A DNA stretch of 64,000 nucleotides, from the NCBI GenBank assembly GCA_964513565.1, contig CAZENE010000010.1, forward strand, positions 26,301 through 90,300, read 5' to 3'. Every line of letters begins with the position of its first letter. Position 1 is the first letter of the stretch. Under the pieces are notes generated by a model. It was not told the DNA's origin. It made no database searches and saw only the letters and a program-made list of their open reading frames with translations. The DNA is from Delta-02 sp964513565 (GTDB lineage: Bacteria > Desulfobacterota > Syntrophorhabdia > Syntrophorhabdales > Syntrophorhabdaceae). Position numbers and translations under genes: made by a program. This document shows positions 44,795 to 53,559 of the stretch, piece by piece.

Positions 44795-45550
44795 ATGAGA
44801 CTTTATGAAAAGACGGCTCTTTTGACAGCCGCAGCCGGCGCCGGGATAGGCAGGGCGACCGCCCGGATGATGGCGAGGGAAGGGGCTTCGGTAGTCATAA
44901 CGGATATTCACGAAGAACGGGCACAGGCAGTGGCCGACGAAATTTCCCGGGAATACGGTCGCAAGGCCATCGGTTTGAAATGTGATGTGACCGACAAAAC
45001 TGACGTGACCCGTGCAGTCGATGCAACGCTCGATGCATTCGGACGGGTCGATATCCTGTTCAATAATGCGGGAACCAACAGGCCGGCACGCGTTGTTGAC
45101 ATAACGGATGAGGTGTGGGACTTGGTACTTGCCACAACCCTCACCGGCACCTTCTATTGCTGCCGCGCCGTTATCCCTGCCATGATCCGGCAGGGTTTCG
45201 GACGGATCATCAGCGTAACATCGGTCGCAGGTTTTCGGGGGTTGGCCGGGGGCCACGCTCATTATGCGGCCGCAAAGGCCGGGGTAATGGCTTTTACGCG
45301 ATGCCTCGCCATGGAGGTTGCCCCCCATCGCATAACGGTGAATACGATCGCCCCCAGCTTTATTTTTAACGAGTTTATTCCGCATATATATCCTCAGGAC
45401 GAGATCGAGCGGATGTTCGAGGAGATCCCTTACCCACGCAAGGGCACTCCGGACGATGTGGCAAACGCCGCCCTATTTCTTGCTTCGGACGAGGGTGAAT
45501 ATATGACGGGACAGACCCTGTGTGTGACAGGCGGCAGCTGGATGCGGTAA
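44795..45550 (+). CDS. Short-chain dehydrogenase/reductase
   Basis: 251 residues, classical SDR. The cofactor motif is TAAAGAGIG at 11-19, an altered TGxxxGxG with Ala in place of the first Gly. NNAG is at 90-93 and the catalytic Ser143, Tyr157 and Lys161 are all present (VTSVAG, HYAAAK). The Asp at position 37 (TDI) suggests NAD(H) rather than NADP(H). The ending MTGQTLCVTGGSWMR is typical. GGAGGAGAA precedes the ATG. It may act on a 3-hydroxyacyl or sugar alcohol; its neighbours give no clue. Confidence 0.9.
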   Translation: MRLYEKTALLTAAAGAGIGRATARMMAREGASVVITDIHEERAQAVADEISREYGRKAIGLKCDVTDKTDVTRAVDATLDAFGRVDILFNNAGTNRPARVVDITDEVWDLVLATTLTGTFYCCRAVIPAMIRQGFGRIISVTSVAGFRGLAGGHAHYAAAKAGVMAFTRCLAMEVAPHRITVNTIAPSFIFNEFIPHIYPQDEIERMFEEIPYPRKGTPDDVANAALFLASDEGEYMTGQTLCVTGGSWMR

Positions 45551-45589
45551 AATATCGTATTTTGTCGCCTGGAACCTGAAACTTGATTA

Positions 45590-45618
45590 TTGTTGATGAC
45601 GTGTTATTTTTGTATATA
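45590..45618 (+). promoter_or_regulatory. Possible promoter of the Lon-like protease gene
   Basis: TTGTTG at 45590-45595 and TATATA at 45613-45618 are separated by 17 bases, matching a sigma70-type promoter. It is 51 bases before the GTG start, with GGAGG just ahead of it. Confidence 0.45.
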
Positions 45619-45668
45619 GCGAATCACAGGTAAGACATGGGATCAGATCATAAAACAGGAGGCAGCCC

Positions 45669-48101
45669 GTGATAACCAAGTTAGATCCTGACCAGTTGTA
45701 TAAGAAATGCGACCCCGGGTCTTTTGACCGGGTCGATACGATAGCTGAACTGCCCATGACGATCGGGCAGGAGAAAGCGCTGAAATCGCTTGATTTTGGG
45801 CTCAACATGGATAGTCAGGGTTTTAATATCTTCGCTATCGGTGAAAGCGGCACCGGAAAAATGTCGACCGTGATGTTTATGCTCAAAAAGAAAGCCGCAG
45901 ACGAGAAGGCGCCCGGAGACTGGTGTTACGTTCATAACTTCAAGGACCCGGACAGCTCGATAGCGCTCTCCTTTGGTCCCGGCCAGGGGGTTATCTTTCA
46001 AAAAGAGATCGATGAGATGATCAAGATCCTTAAGATCGAGATACCCAAAGCCTTTGAATCAAAAGAATACGAGACCCAGAAGAGCAAAATAACCGACGAA
46101 TTCCAGCAAAAACAGGCCGAATATTTGACGCGTCTCGATACAGAGGCGAAAGAAAGGGGTTTCACGGTCAGGAGAACCCCTACGGGTGTCCTCATTGTTC
46201 CCGTCAAAGAGAATGGTGAAATGATGGCGAAGGAGGAATTTGAAGCCCTTGACGCCAAGGCGAAGAAGAAGATCGAGGAGACCGGAAGGCTATTCCAGGA
46301 AAAATTGAACGATGTCGTCCGTATTTTGCGTGAAGCCGAAAAGATCGTGAGGGAGATGGTCACCCGGCTCGACAGAATGGTGGCGATGGACCTCATCGGC
46401 CCGATGATCGACGTTATCCAGAAGAAATATACCGATCAGGAAAAGGTCGTAAAATATCTCGATGATGTTAAAGAGGACGTACTGAGCCACCTCGATGATT
46501 TCAAGGCTGTCGAGGAGGCGCCGCCACCGATACCATTCATGAAAATGCCGAAGCCGGAGACCAACCTCGCGCGCTACGCGGTCAACGTGATCGTCAATAA
46601 TGGCGAAAGCCAGGGTGCTCCAGTCGTCTATGAAAGCAATCCCACCTATCTCAACCTCTTCGGACGGATGGAATACAGGGTGCAGTATGGCATGGCGTCG
46701 ACGGACTTTACGATGATAAAGGCCGGTTCGCTTCACAAGGCGAACGGCGGGTACCTCGTGGTAGACGCCCTCGAACTGCTCAGAAATCCATTCTCGTACG
46801 AGGCGTTGAAGCGTGCGCTGAAAAACAGGGAGATCCGTATCGAGGATGTTCTCGAACAGTACCGTCTGATCTCAACAGCCGGCTTGAAGCCGGAAGCCGT
46901 GCCGTTGCATGCCAAGGTAGTGCTTGTCGGAAATCCATATCTTTACTACCTGCTTCATGCATACGATGAAGAGTCCCGCGAATTATTCAAGGTAAAGGCC
47001 GACTTTGACAACCGGATGGACCGGAATCAGGAAAACGTGGATAAATACGCCATGTATGTTGCCAAGTGCCAGCAGGACGAGAACCTGCTCCCGTTCGATA
47101 ACACCGCCATTGCACGGATTGTCGAGATGGGTTCGCGGATTGCCGACGATCAGGACAAACTTTCCACCCGCTTCGCCGATATAACCGACCTTGTCCGCGA
47201 AGCCCATTACTGGGCGAAAAAGGACGGGAATGGCACCGTACGGGGGGAGCACGTAAGACAGGCGATCAAGGAAAAAATCGACAGGGTAAACCGTATCGAA
47301 GAGCGGCTCCGGGAGATGATGCTCAATGACACGCTCATCGTCAATACCCAAGGTGCAAGAATCGGTCAGGTCAATGGTCTCGCCGTTCTTGATATAGGGG
47401 ATTATTCTTTCGGCAAACCGTCGAGGATAACCGCAAGGACATTTATGGGCCGTGCGGGGGTCGTCAACCTAGAACGCGAGACAAAGATGAGCGGGAAGAT
47501 CCATGAAAAGGCGATCCTTATAATTACGAGCTATCTGGGGGGTACGTACGCGGTGCGCAAGCCGATCAGCCTTTCCGCCTCGATCACTTTTGAACAGTTG
47601 TACGAGATGGTAGAAGGCGACAGCGCGACGTGCGCCGAACTTTACGCACTCTTGAGCAGTATAAGCGGTGTCCCGCTGAAGCAGAATTTTGCCGTGACGG
47701 GCTCGATGGACCAAAACGGGGAGGTCCAGCCCATAGGCGGGGTCAACCAGAAAATAGAAGGCTTTTTCCATTTGTGCAGAATGCGCGGCCTTGACGGATC
47801 GAACGGCGTCATAATCCCGAAGCGCAATGCGCGGAACCTCCTCCTCAGCGAAGACGTGAGGGAGGCCGTGGAAAACGGGTTATTCAGCATATACACGATT
47901 GACAGGATGGAGGAAGGCCTCGAGATACTAACCGGGATGAAGGCCGGAGAACTGCAGGAAGACGGCACGTATCCCGAGGGCACAGTAAATTATCTTGTGG
48001 AGAAGCGTTTGACCGAGATATCGGAGGCGATGGAGAAGAAAAAAGACGAGGAAAAGGAAAAAGGCATACTATCCAGGGCCAAGGAGGATAATGATCACTG
48101 A
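45669..48101 (+). CDS. Lon-like ATP-dependent protease (AAA ATPase with S16 peptidase domain)
   Basis: 810 residues from a GTG start with AGGAGG upstream. The N-terminal AAA segment has Walker A GESGTGK at 58-64, then a long coiled-coil insertion (about 115-290) and further AAA sequence with RFADITDLVREA near 500. The C-terminal peptidase carries the Ser-Lys dyad Ser652 (EGDSATCAELYALLSS) and Lys695 (GGVNQKIEGF), with the same 43-residue spacing as Lon. It belongs to the LonB/YcbZ-type group that lacks the classic Lon N-domain, and probably degrades damaged or regulatory proteins. It is convergent with the gene at 48095-48436, overlapping by seven bases. Confidence 0.93.
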   Translation: MITKLDPDQLYKKCDPGSFDRVDTIAELPMTIGQEKALKSLDFGLNMDSQGFNIFAIGESGTGKMSTVMFMLKKKAADEKAPGDWCYVHNFKDPDSSIALSFGPGQGVIFQKEIDEMIKILKIEIPKAFESKEYETQKSKITDEFQQKQAEYLTRLDTEAKERGFTVRRTPTGVLIVPVKENGEMMAKEEFEALDAKAKKKIEETGRLFQEKLNDVVRILREAEKIVREMVTRLDRMVAMDLIGPMIDVIQKKYTDQEKVVKYLDDVKEDVLSHLDDFKAVEEAPPPIPFMKMPKPETNLARYAVNVIVNNGESQGAPVVYESNPTYLNLFGRMEYRVQYGMASTDFTMIKAGSLHKANGGYLVVDALELLRNPFSYEALKRALKNREIRIEDVLEQYRLISTAGLKPEAVPLHAKVVLVGNPYLYYLLHAYDEESRELFKVKADFDNRMDRNQENVDKYAMYVAKCQQDENLLPFDNTAIARIVEMGSRIADDQDKLSTRFADITDLVREAHYWAKKDGNGTVRGEHVRQAIKEKIDRVNRIEERLREMMLNDTLIVNTQGARIGQVNGLAVLDIGDYSFGKPSRITARTFMGRAGVVNLERETKMSGKIHEKAILIITSYLGGTYAVRKPISLSASITFEQLYEMVEGDSATCAELYALLSSISGVPLKQNFAVTGSMDQNGEVQPIGGVNQKIEGFFHLCRMRGLDGSNGVIIPKRNARNLLLSEDVREAVENGLFSIYTIDRMEEGLEILTGMKAGELQEDGTYPEGTVNYLVEKRLTEISEAMEKKKDEEKEKGILSRAKEDNDH

Positions 48102-48436
48102 GAGTCCATGATGTTCTCGGCTATATTCTCGTAGAAATTCCCGGGCGGGTCCTCATATAATCCTTTGATGATCCTGAACTTGGCTTCCGTTATCAGTTCC
48201 GGGTCATCTATTTCATCATCGGTAACGAAATCCGCTTCGCCATCCTTTAATTCAATTGCTTCGAGAGAAACCTCATACCATTGCGCGATAAACTCATCGA
48301 TGGCCCGGTTCGCCACCTTTTCGATCACGACTTCATCAGGCTCATATCCTTTTTCTTTGAGAAGCAGGGCAACGTTATCGATGATATTGCTCACCAGCTT
48401 CGGTCGAAGGTCAGGCGTTCCTTCCCTTTTTTTCAT
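48095..48436 (-). CDS. Conserved-looking small acidic protein, unknown
   Basis: 113 residues with a strong GGAGG eight bases before the ATG. The sequence is acidic and helical (PKLVSNIIDNVALLLKEKGY, IEKVANRAIDEFIAQWYEVS), with no Cys, signal peptide or membrane segment. It ends DPPGNFYENIAENIMDSQ. No family recognised. Its last codons overlap the end of the Lon-like gene on the other strand. The good start site and regular codon use make it likely real. Confidence 0.6.
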   Translation of the reverse strand: MKKREGTPDLRPKLVSNIIDNVALLLKEKGYEPDEVVIEKVANRAIDEFIAQWYEVSLEAIELKDGEADFVTDDEIDDPELITEAKFRIIKGLYEDPPGNFYENIAENIMDSQ

Positions 48437-48598
48437 CGCTCACTTCCTCCGAGAGACCTCATTAACCTGATTGTCTGTTTGAGTATCCCCTTCATTTTAC
48501 ACAAAAAATGCCACGGAGCAAAATATTTTTTGTTCCGGTCATATGCAACCGGCGCCATACGGAATTGATTTAGGGTCTTCTTCACGTTACAATACCCA

Positions 48599-49144
48599 AT
48601 GCTTGAAACCATTAAACGCCGCATAACAGGTTACCGGCCGCGTCGGATACTATCCGAAGACAATATCCGCGCGGCCGTCGCATTGCTCCTCGTGGAGCGG
48701 GAAGATGAAGTGTTCATTGTGCTCACGAAGCGTACGGACAAGGTCCGGCATCATAAAGGCGAGGTGTCCTTCCCCGGGGGGATGTTCGAACGGGAAGATC
48801 CGGACCTTCAATACACCGCTCTTCGGGAATCCCAGGAGGAGATCGGGATCGATCCCGGACATGTCGAGATCATCGGCAGCCTCGATGATTCGTGGACATA
48901 TACGGGATTTATTATCACTCCGTATGTCGGGATCACCCGCACGCCGTATGAATTCACCACAAATCCCCATGAGGTTGCGTATCTTATCTTTCTTCCGTAC
49001 AGTCATTTGAAAGATGGCCGATTCTCGCCGGTCAACAGAGGGGCGGGGTGGACGTCGTTCCATTTCAATGGCGACAGGATATGGGGCGCAACCTGCCGGG
49101 TCCTCATGTACTTCAGGGATATTGTCGAAAATGAAACGTTTTAA
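48599..49144 (+). CDS. Nudix hydrolase, CoA pyrophosphatase type
   Basis: 181 residues. The Nudix box is in GEVSFPGGMFEREDPDLQYT through ALRESQEEIGI, with the UPF0035 flavour (HHKGEVSFPGG) typical of CoA diphosphatases such as NudL. It would cleave CoA or related pyrophosphates to recycle the cofactor. It is cytoplasmic. The stop overlaps the start of the MFS gene by 14 bases, so the two are coupled in translation. Confidence 0.88.
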   Translation: MLETIKRRITGYRPRRILSEDNIRAAVALLLVEREDEVFIVLTKRTDKVRHHKGEVSFPGGMFEREDPDLQYTALRESQEEIGIDPGHVEIIGSLDDSWTYTGFIITPYVGITRTPYEFTTNPHEVAYLIFLPYSHLKDGRFSPVNRGAGWTSFHFNGDRIWGATCRVLMYFRDIVENETF

Positions 49145-50339
49145 CCTTCGGGTTCTTTTTATCCTGTCAATGGGGCATCTGGTAGTGGACATATATCAGG
49201 GCGCACTCCCCGCAATACTCCCTTTTTTGAAAGACAGGTTCGGCTTGAGCTACGCCATGACGGGGCTTATCCTGATGGCGTCTAATTTCACATCTTCAAT
49301 TCTCCAACCTGTATTCGGGTATGTTTCGGACAGGAAGGCCATGTCGTATCTCCTGCCGTTCGGGCTTCTGGCGGCCGGGGCCGGTTTTTCCCTGCTCCCC
49401 TATTCTCCGTATTTTCTCCTGATCCTCGGCCTTGTAATAATGAGTGGCCTTGGTGTGGCGTCATATCACCCCGAAGGGTACAAAACGGCCCATTTCTTTA
49501 CCGGGAAGAGGGCTGCAACGGGAATGTCCTTTTTCTCAGTCGGCGGGAATATCGGTTTCTCCTTAGGTCCGATCCTCGCTATGTACATCGTCAATTATTG
49601 GGGTTTTGCCGCACTTCCGGTCATAGTCGTGCCCGCTGTTCTCTGTGCGGCCCTGATCGTTGTCAATAAAAGAACCATCATGGTGCCGGCTGAAGACCAT
49701 GAACGCATGGTAAGGCAAGACTCTGTCAGGGTCCCCGCAACTGCGTATGTTTCGCTCGGAATGGTCATTTTGATCGTGGTTATGCGTTCCTGGGCGCAGA
49801 TCGGCCTTGTCACGTATATACCTTTCTATTATATAGACTACCTCAAGGGCAGTCCTCTTTTTGCAGGCAAACTTGTATTTACTTTCCTGTTTTGTGGAGC
49901 CATAGGAACATTGCTCGGCGCCCCGGTTGCGGACCGCTGCGGGCACCGGTTCTTTGTCAGGCTGGCAATGCTGCTGTCGACAATTACACTTCCTCTTATA
50001 TTCATCCCTGCAATACAGCGCGGCCCCCTTCTTTTTGTCGCTCTCGGATTGCAGGGGATAATTCTCGTATCGACGTTTTCGGTAACCATCGTCATGGCCC
50101 AGCGGCTTCTTCCGAGCAAGCTTGGCATTGCATCCGGTCTCATGGTAGGATTTGCCATTGGCACCGGGGGCATCGGCGTTACGGTCCTCGGATTCGTCGC
50201 AGACCTTTTCGGGGTTCCGGCGGCCCTGTATTCTATATCGGTACTGCCTTTCGCCGGATTTCTATTGAGTTTGATATTGAGGTATCATGACGAAAAAGCA
50301 ACGCCTTATCAGCATAGTGGGTCGCCCGAACGTCGGTAA
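49131..50339 (+). CDS. MFS transporter, fosmidomycin-resistance (Fsr) type
   Basis: 402 residues with 12 predicted membrane helices. I start at ATG 49131 (MKRFNLRVLFILSMGHLVVD); an upstream frame to 49014 overlaps Nudix coding sequence and is not credible. FSVGGNIGFSLGPILAM and GYVSDRKA (motif A-like) are typical of the Fsr subfamily of exporters, which extrude fosmidomycin or other small molecules. The true substrate is unknown. Its last 53 bases overlap the start of der in another frame. Confidence 0.85.
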   Translation: MKRFNLRVLFILSMGHLVVDIYQGALPAILPFLKDRFGLSYAMTGLILMASNFTSSILQPVFGYVSDRKAMSYLLPFGLLAAGAGFSLLPYSPYFLLILGLVIMSGLGVASYHPEGYKTAHFFTGKRAATGMSFFSVGGNIGFSLGPILAMYIVNYWGFAALPVIVVPAVLCAALIVVNKRTIMVPAEDHERMVRQDSVRVPATAYVSLGMVILIVVMRSWAQIGLVTYIPFYYIDYLKGSPLFAGKLVFTFLFCGAIGTLLGAPVADRCGHRFFVRLAMLLSTITLPLIFIPAIQRGPLLFVALGLQGIILVSTFSVTIVMAQRLLPSKLGIASGLMVGFAIGTGGIGVTVLGFVADLFGVPAALYSISVLPFAGFLLSLILRYHDEKATPYQHSGSPERR

Positions 50340-51612
50340 ATCGACATTTTTCAATCGAGTGATCGGGTACCGGAAAGCGATCACGGAAGACACGCCCGGT
50401 GTTACACGCGACCGGAATTATGGCACATTTGAAATGTCGGGGCGTAATTACCACCTAGTCGACACCGGCGGTTTTTCCTCATCCGAAGAAGACGGTTTCT
50501 CGAAACTGATCATGAGGCAGATCAAGACGTCGCTCGAAGAATCGGATGCCGTGATCTTCCTTCTCGACGGCAAGGAAGGGCTGATGCCCACAGACCGGGA
50601 CATTGCCCGAATGTTACGGAAAATCCGCAAGCCGATCTTTTTCGTTATCAACAAGGTTGATTCAAAAAAGCGCGAACATGCCCTGGTGGAATTTTTCGAG
50701 CTGGGGGCTGATAGGTTCTACTCTGTGAGTGCGGCGCACGGTCTCGGCATAGGGGATCTGCTCGACGATATATGCTCGATAATAAGCGACGGCGAAGAGG
50801 AAACAGAAGAGATTTCCGAACGGGCGAAGGCAACACGGATAGCCCTGGTGGGGAGACCGAACACCGGGAAATCGTCTGTTGCGAATTGCATACTTGGCTC
50901 GGAGAGAATGATCGTAAGTGATATTCCCGGAACGACACGCGATTCCGTGGATTCGGGTGTTGTCTTTGAAGGGAGGCAGCTTGTGCTCATAGATACCGCG
51001 GGTCTGCGCAAGAAGGGGAAAATAGACGAAAAGGTAGAGGAGTACTCAGTATCGAGCGCAGTAAGGAGCATCGAACGCGCCGACGTGGTGAACCTGATCA
51101 TAGACGCCGCCGAGGGCCCGGGCCACCAGGAGGGCAGCATAGCCCACCTTATAATCTCCCGGGGGAAAGGGCTCTCAATCGTCATCAATAAATGGGACCT
51201 TGTTCAAAAGCAGTTTACGCAGGAAAAATACCGGGAGATGGTCTATGAAAGGATACCGCATGCGTCCTTTGCACCGGTGGTTTTCTCCTCGGCAAAAGTT
51301 GCTGCCGGTATCGATGATATCCTGAATATAGACCTTGCGGTATATGAAGAACTGACAAAACGCATCCCGACCGCACAGCTCAACAGCGCATTTGCCGACA
51401 TTATGGCCCGTCATGGGATTTCCTATCAAAAAGGAAAACAGGTAAAGATATTCTACGCCAGCCAGGCAAAGGCACGGCCCCCGACATTCATCCTGTTTTC
51501 GAACAATCCCCGCCTCGTGCCCGACAATTACAGGAAGTACCTGGAAAACAGCCTCCGCGAGTATTTCGGTTTCATGGGAGCGCCGATACGGCTTGTGGTT
51601 AAGAAAAAATAG
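50287..51612 (+). CDS. der: Ribosome-assembly GTPase Der (EngA)
   Basis: 441 residues with two tandem GTPase domains. Walker A motifs are GRPNVGKST at 12-20 and GRPNTGKSS near 193-201. The G3 and G4 motifs are DTGGF and NKVD in domain 1, and DTAG and NKWD in domain 2. The C-terminal KH-like domain ends FMGAPIRLVVKKK. Der matures the 50S subunit. The ATG lies inside the 3' end of the MFS gene. TTGAGG upstream is a reasonable ribosome binding site. Confidence 0.97.
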   Translation: MTKKQRLISIVGRPNVGKSTFFNRVIGYRKAITEDTPGVTRDRNYGTFEMSGRNYHLVDTGGFSSSEEDGFSKLIMRQIKTSLEESDAVIFLLDGKEGLMPTDRDIARMLRKIRKPIFFVINKVDSKKREHALVEFFELGADRFYSVSAAHGLGIGDLLDDICSIISDGEEETEEISERAKATRIALVGRPNTGKSSVANCILGSERMIVSDIPGTTRDSVDSGVVFEGRQLVLIDTAGLRKKGKIDEKVEEYSVSSAVRSIERADVVNLIIDAAEGPGHQEGSIAHLIISRGKGLSIVINKWDLVQKQFTQEKYREMVYERIPHASFAPVVFSSAKVAAGIDDILNIDLAVYEELTKRIPTAQLNSAFADIMARHGISYQKGKQVKIFYASQAKARPPTFILFSNNPRLVPDNYRKYLENSLREYFGFMGAPIRLVVKKK

Positions 51613-52143
51613 GGTAGTGTCAGAAACGCGTCCGTTTTTGCATCAAGGTCATGATTGAACCGGCATCCCGAATAATATTACCGCTCAAACTTACAGTACA
51701 GAACGATTTGCTCGTAGACCCGCGGCCGAGTGAGGTGAACAGGTATTTTTCAAAAAGGGGGAGGGATCAGGGGAGGAAGGGGTAACCCCTGAACCCTCGT
51801 GAGGCATGAATAGCCTCGGATATGACTTAAATTATGTCCTGCCTTGAAAATTCACCGTCCGATCTGGCAGTTTCTTATATATTTTATATATCGGACATTA
51901 GTCTATATCAAGCAACAAACATGCCAAAATATGCCATTTTTTTAAAAAGTTGTAATATCTCAGGCTTACAGAAATAAAAGCATATGATAAGGAAAGGGCG
52001 CGTGACAAAAATTGTCGAAGCGTCCGCTAAGATAACCGACAAAAGTGTCGACAGCCGTTCTTTATGCATGGCCATGCGATCTTGATTCGGACAACAGGGG
52101 AATTTCCTTGATTATTTCACTGGAAATTATAAAATAATGGTCT
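51613..52143. other. Intergenic stretch with several inverted repeats
   Basis: No gene recognised in 530 bases. It holds GTCCGAT (51867-51873) facing ATCGGAC across an AT-rich core, then GACAA-AAA-TTGTC (52004-52016), CGACA-AAAG-TGTCG (52037-52050) and the perfect palindrome GCATGGCCATGC (52066-52077). These lie just ahead of xerC and are candidate operators for the xerC-hslVU-arg run. Confidence 0.45.
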
Positions 52144-53031
52144 ATGGATAAGCAGACCGTCAAGGTTGTCGCGAAGGAGTTCTATAAATATCTCGACAAT
52201 GAGAAGGGTGCTGCCCGGAATACACTGCGCGCGTATCGCAGCGATATCGAGGACTTTGTCAGGTTTATCGAGAAAAGCCGGACCGATTCGATCGATCACA
52301 ATACAATACGGGCCTACATAGTTGACGTGTACAAGGACCTCAAGAAATCATCACTGGCACGGAAGGTATCCGCTATCAAAGTTTTTTTTAGATTTATGAA
52401 AAAAAAGGGTCATATAGATGAAAACACGGCCCTTATCATCCGAAGTCCGAGGATAGAAAAACACCTGCCTAAGTTCTACACCATCGACGAGATGTTTCAT
52501 TTTCTCGATTTCCTGCCGAAAGAGGGATGGCTTAACGTCAGGAATCTGGCCATATTCGAGCTCATGTATTCATCCGGCATGCGTGCTGCCGAGGTTCTGG
52601 CCATGGACCGGGAAGACCTTCACCTTGAGGGGATGTGGGCGCGGGTAATGGGCAAAGGCGGGAAGGAAAGGATAGTGCCGTTCGGCGAAAAGGCGAAGGA
52701 AGCCTTGGAGGCATATCTGAAGCTTGCGGGAAAGATAGAAAAATTTAACGCCAAAAAGGCCCTGTTCATTAATTTTCGTGGAGAGAGGCTTTCATACCGG
52801 GGTCTCTTAAGCATTATGAAGAAACACCAGATCAAGGCACACCTCTTCAAGAATCTGGCCCTGCACGGGATCAGGCATTCATTTGCCACGCATATGCTGG
52901 ATAACGGTGCCGACCTGAGGGGCATACAGGAATTGCTGGGTCATTCCAAGCTTTCCACGACACAACGTTACACTCACATCTCCATGGATAAGCTCATGGA
53001 GATATACGACAAATCCCATCCAAGAAGGTAA
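52144..53031 (+). CDS. xerC: Tyrosine recombinase XerC-like
   Basis: 295 residues, the length of XerC/XerD. The N-terminal SAM-like DNA-binding core domain (NEKGAARNTLRAYRSDIEDF) is followed by catalytic residues in SSGMRAAEVLAM (Arg), GKGGKERIVPF (Lys), HGIRHSFATHML (His, Arg), LGHSKLSTTQ (His) and RYTHI (Tyr). It resolves chromosome dimers at dif or may act on mobile DNA. Its position ahead of hslV-hslU is common and argues for the housekeeping role. No partner xerD is present. The ribosome binding site is weak. Confidence 0.9.
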   Translation: MDKQTVKVVAKEFYKYLDNEKGAARNTLRAYRSDIEDFVRFIEKSRTDSIDHNTIRAYIVDVYKDLKKSSLARKVSAIKVFFRFMKKKGHIDENTALIIRSPRIEKHLPKFYTIDEMFHFLDFLPKEGWLNVRNLAIFELMYSSGMRAAEVLAMDREDLHLEGMWARVMGKGGKERIVPFGEKAKEALEAYLKLAGKIEKFNAKKALFINFRGERLSYRGLLSIMKKHQIKAHLFKNLALHGIRHSFATHMLDNGADLRGIQELLGHSKLSTTQRYTHISMDKLMEIYDKSHPRR

Positions 53032-53034
53032 GAA

Positions 53035-53559
53035 ATGAAAGCTACAACTGTTTTGTGCGTAAGACACAATGGAGGAATTGCTATTGGAGGGGATGGCCAA
53101 GTTACGCTGAATTCAACCGTCATGAAGCATACCGCAAAAAAAGTGCGGAGGCTTTATCAGGATAAATGCCTTGCGGGTTTTGCAGGGGCGACGGCGGATG
53201 CATTCACGCTTTTCGAGCGGTTCGAAAAGAAGCTTGAACAATACAATGGCAATATTATGCGGGCATCCGTCGAACTTGCGAAGGACTGGCGGACCGACCG
53301 GCTCTTAAGGAAACTGGAAGCGCTCCTCATCGTCGCAGACAGGGAACACACCCTGATCCTGTCCGGCAATGGCGATGTGATTGAGCCTGATGACGGGATA
53401 GCTGCAATCGGTTCCGGCGGCCCCTATGCGCAGGCTGCAGCGAAAGCGCTTATCAGGCACGCATCACTCTCGGCGAGTGAGATCGTTAAAGAGGCGATGT
53501 CAATCGCATCGGAGATATGCATCTATACCAATGACAGGGTAAATATAGAGGAGCTTTAA
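53035..53559 (+). CDS. hslV: ATP-dependent protease proteolytic subunit HslV
   Basis: 174 residues of the HslUV (ClpQ) peptidase, a double hexamer with an N-terminal threonine nucleophile. The start MKATTVLCVRHNGGIAIGGD implies removal of three residues to expose Thr4 (TTV), slightly unlike the usual MTTI or longer propeptides. GDGQVTLN and IGSGGPYAQAAAKAL are conserved. It starts four bases after xerC and overlaps hslU by one base (TAATG). Confidence 0.95.
   Translation: MKATTVLCVRHNGGIAIGGDGQVTLNSTVMKHTAKKVRRLYQDKCLAGFAGATADAFTLFERFEKKLEQYNGNIMRASVELAKDWRTDRLLRKLEALLIVADREHTLILSGNGDVIEPDDGIAAIGSGGPYAQAAAKALIRHASLSASEIVKEAMSIASEICIYTNDRVNIEEL

Noticed and set aside
52078..52143. Heat-shock (sigma32) promoter for xerC-hslVU
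   Set aside because: CTTGATT is present but no CCCCAT-type -10 follows at suitable spacing, and no CIRCE element is seen.
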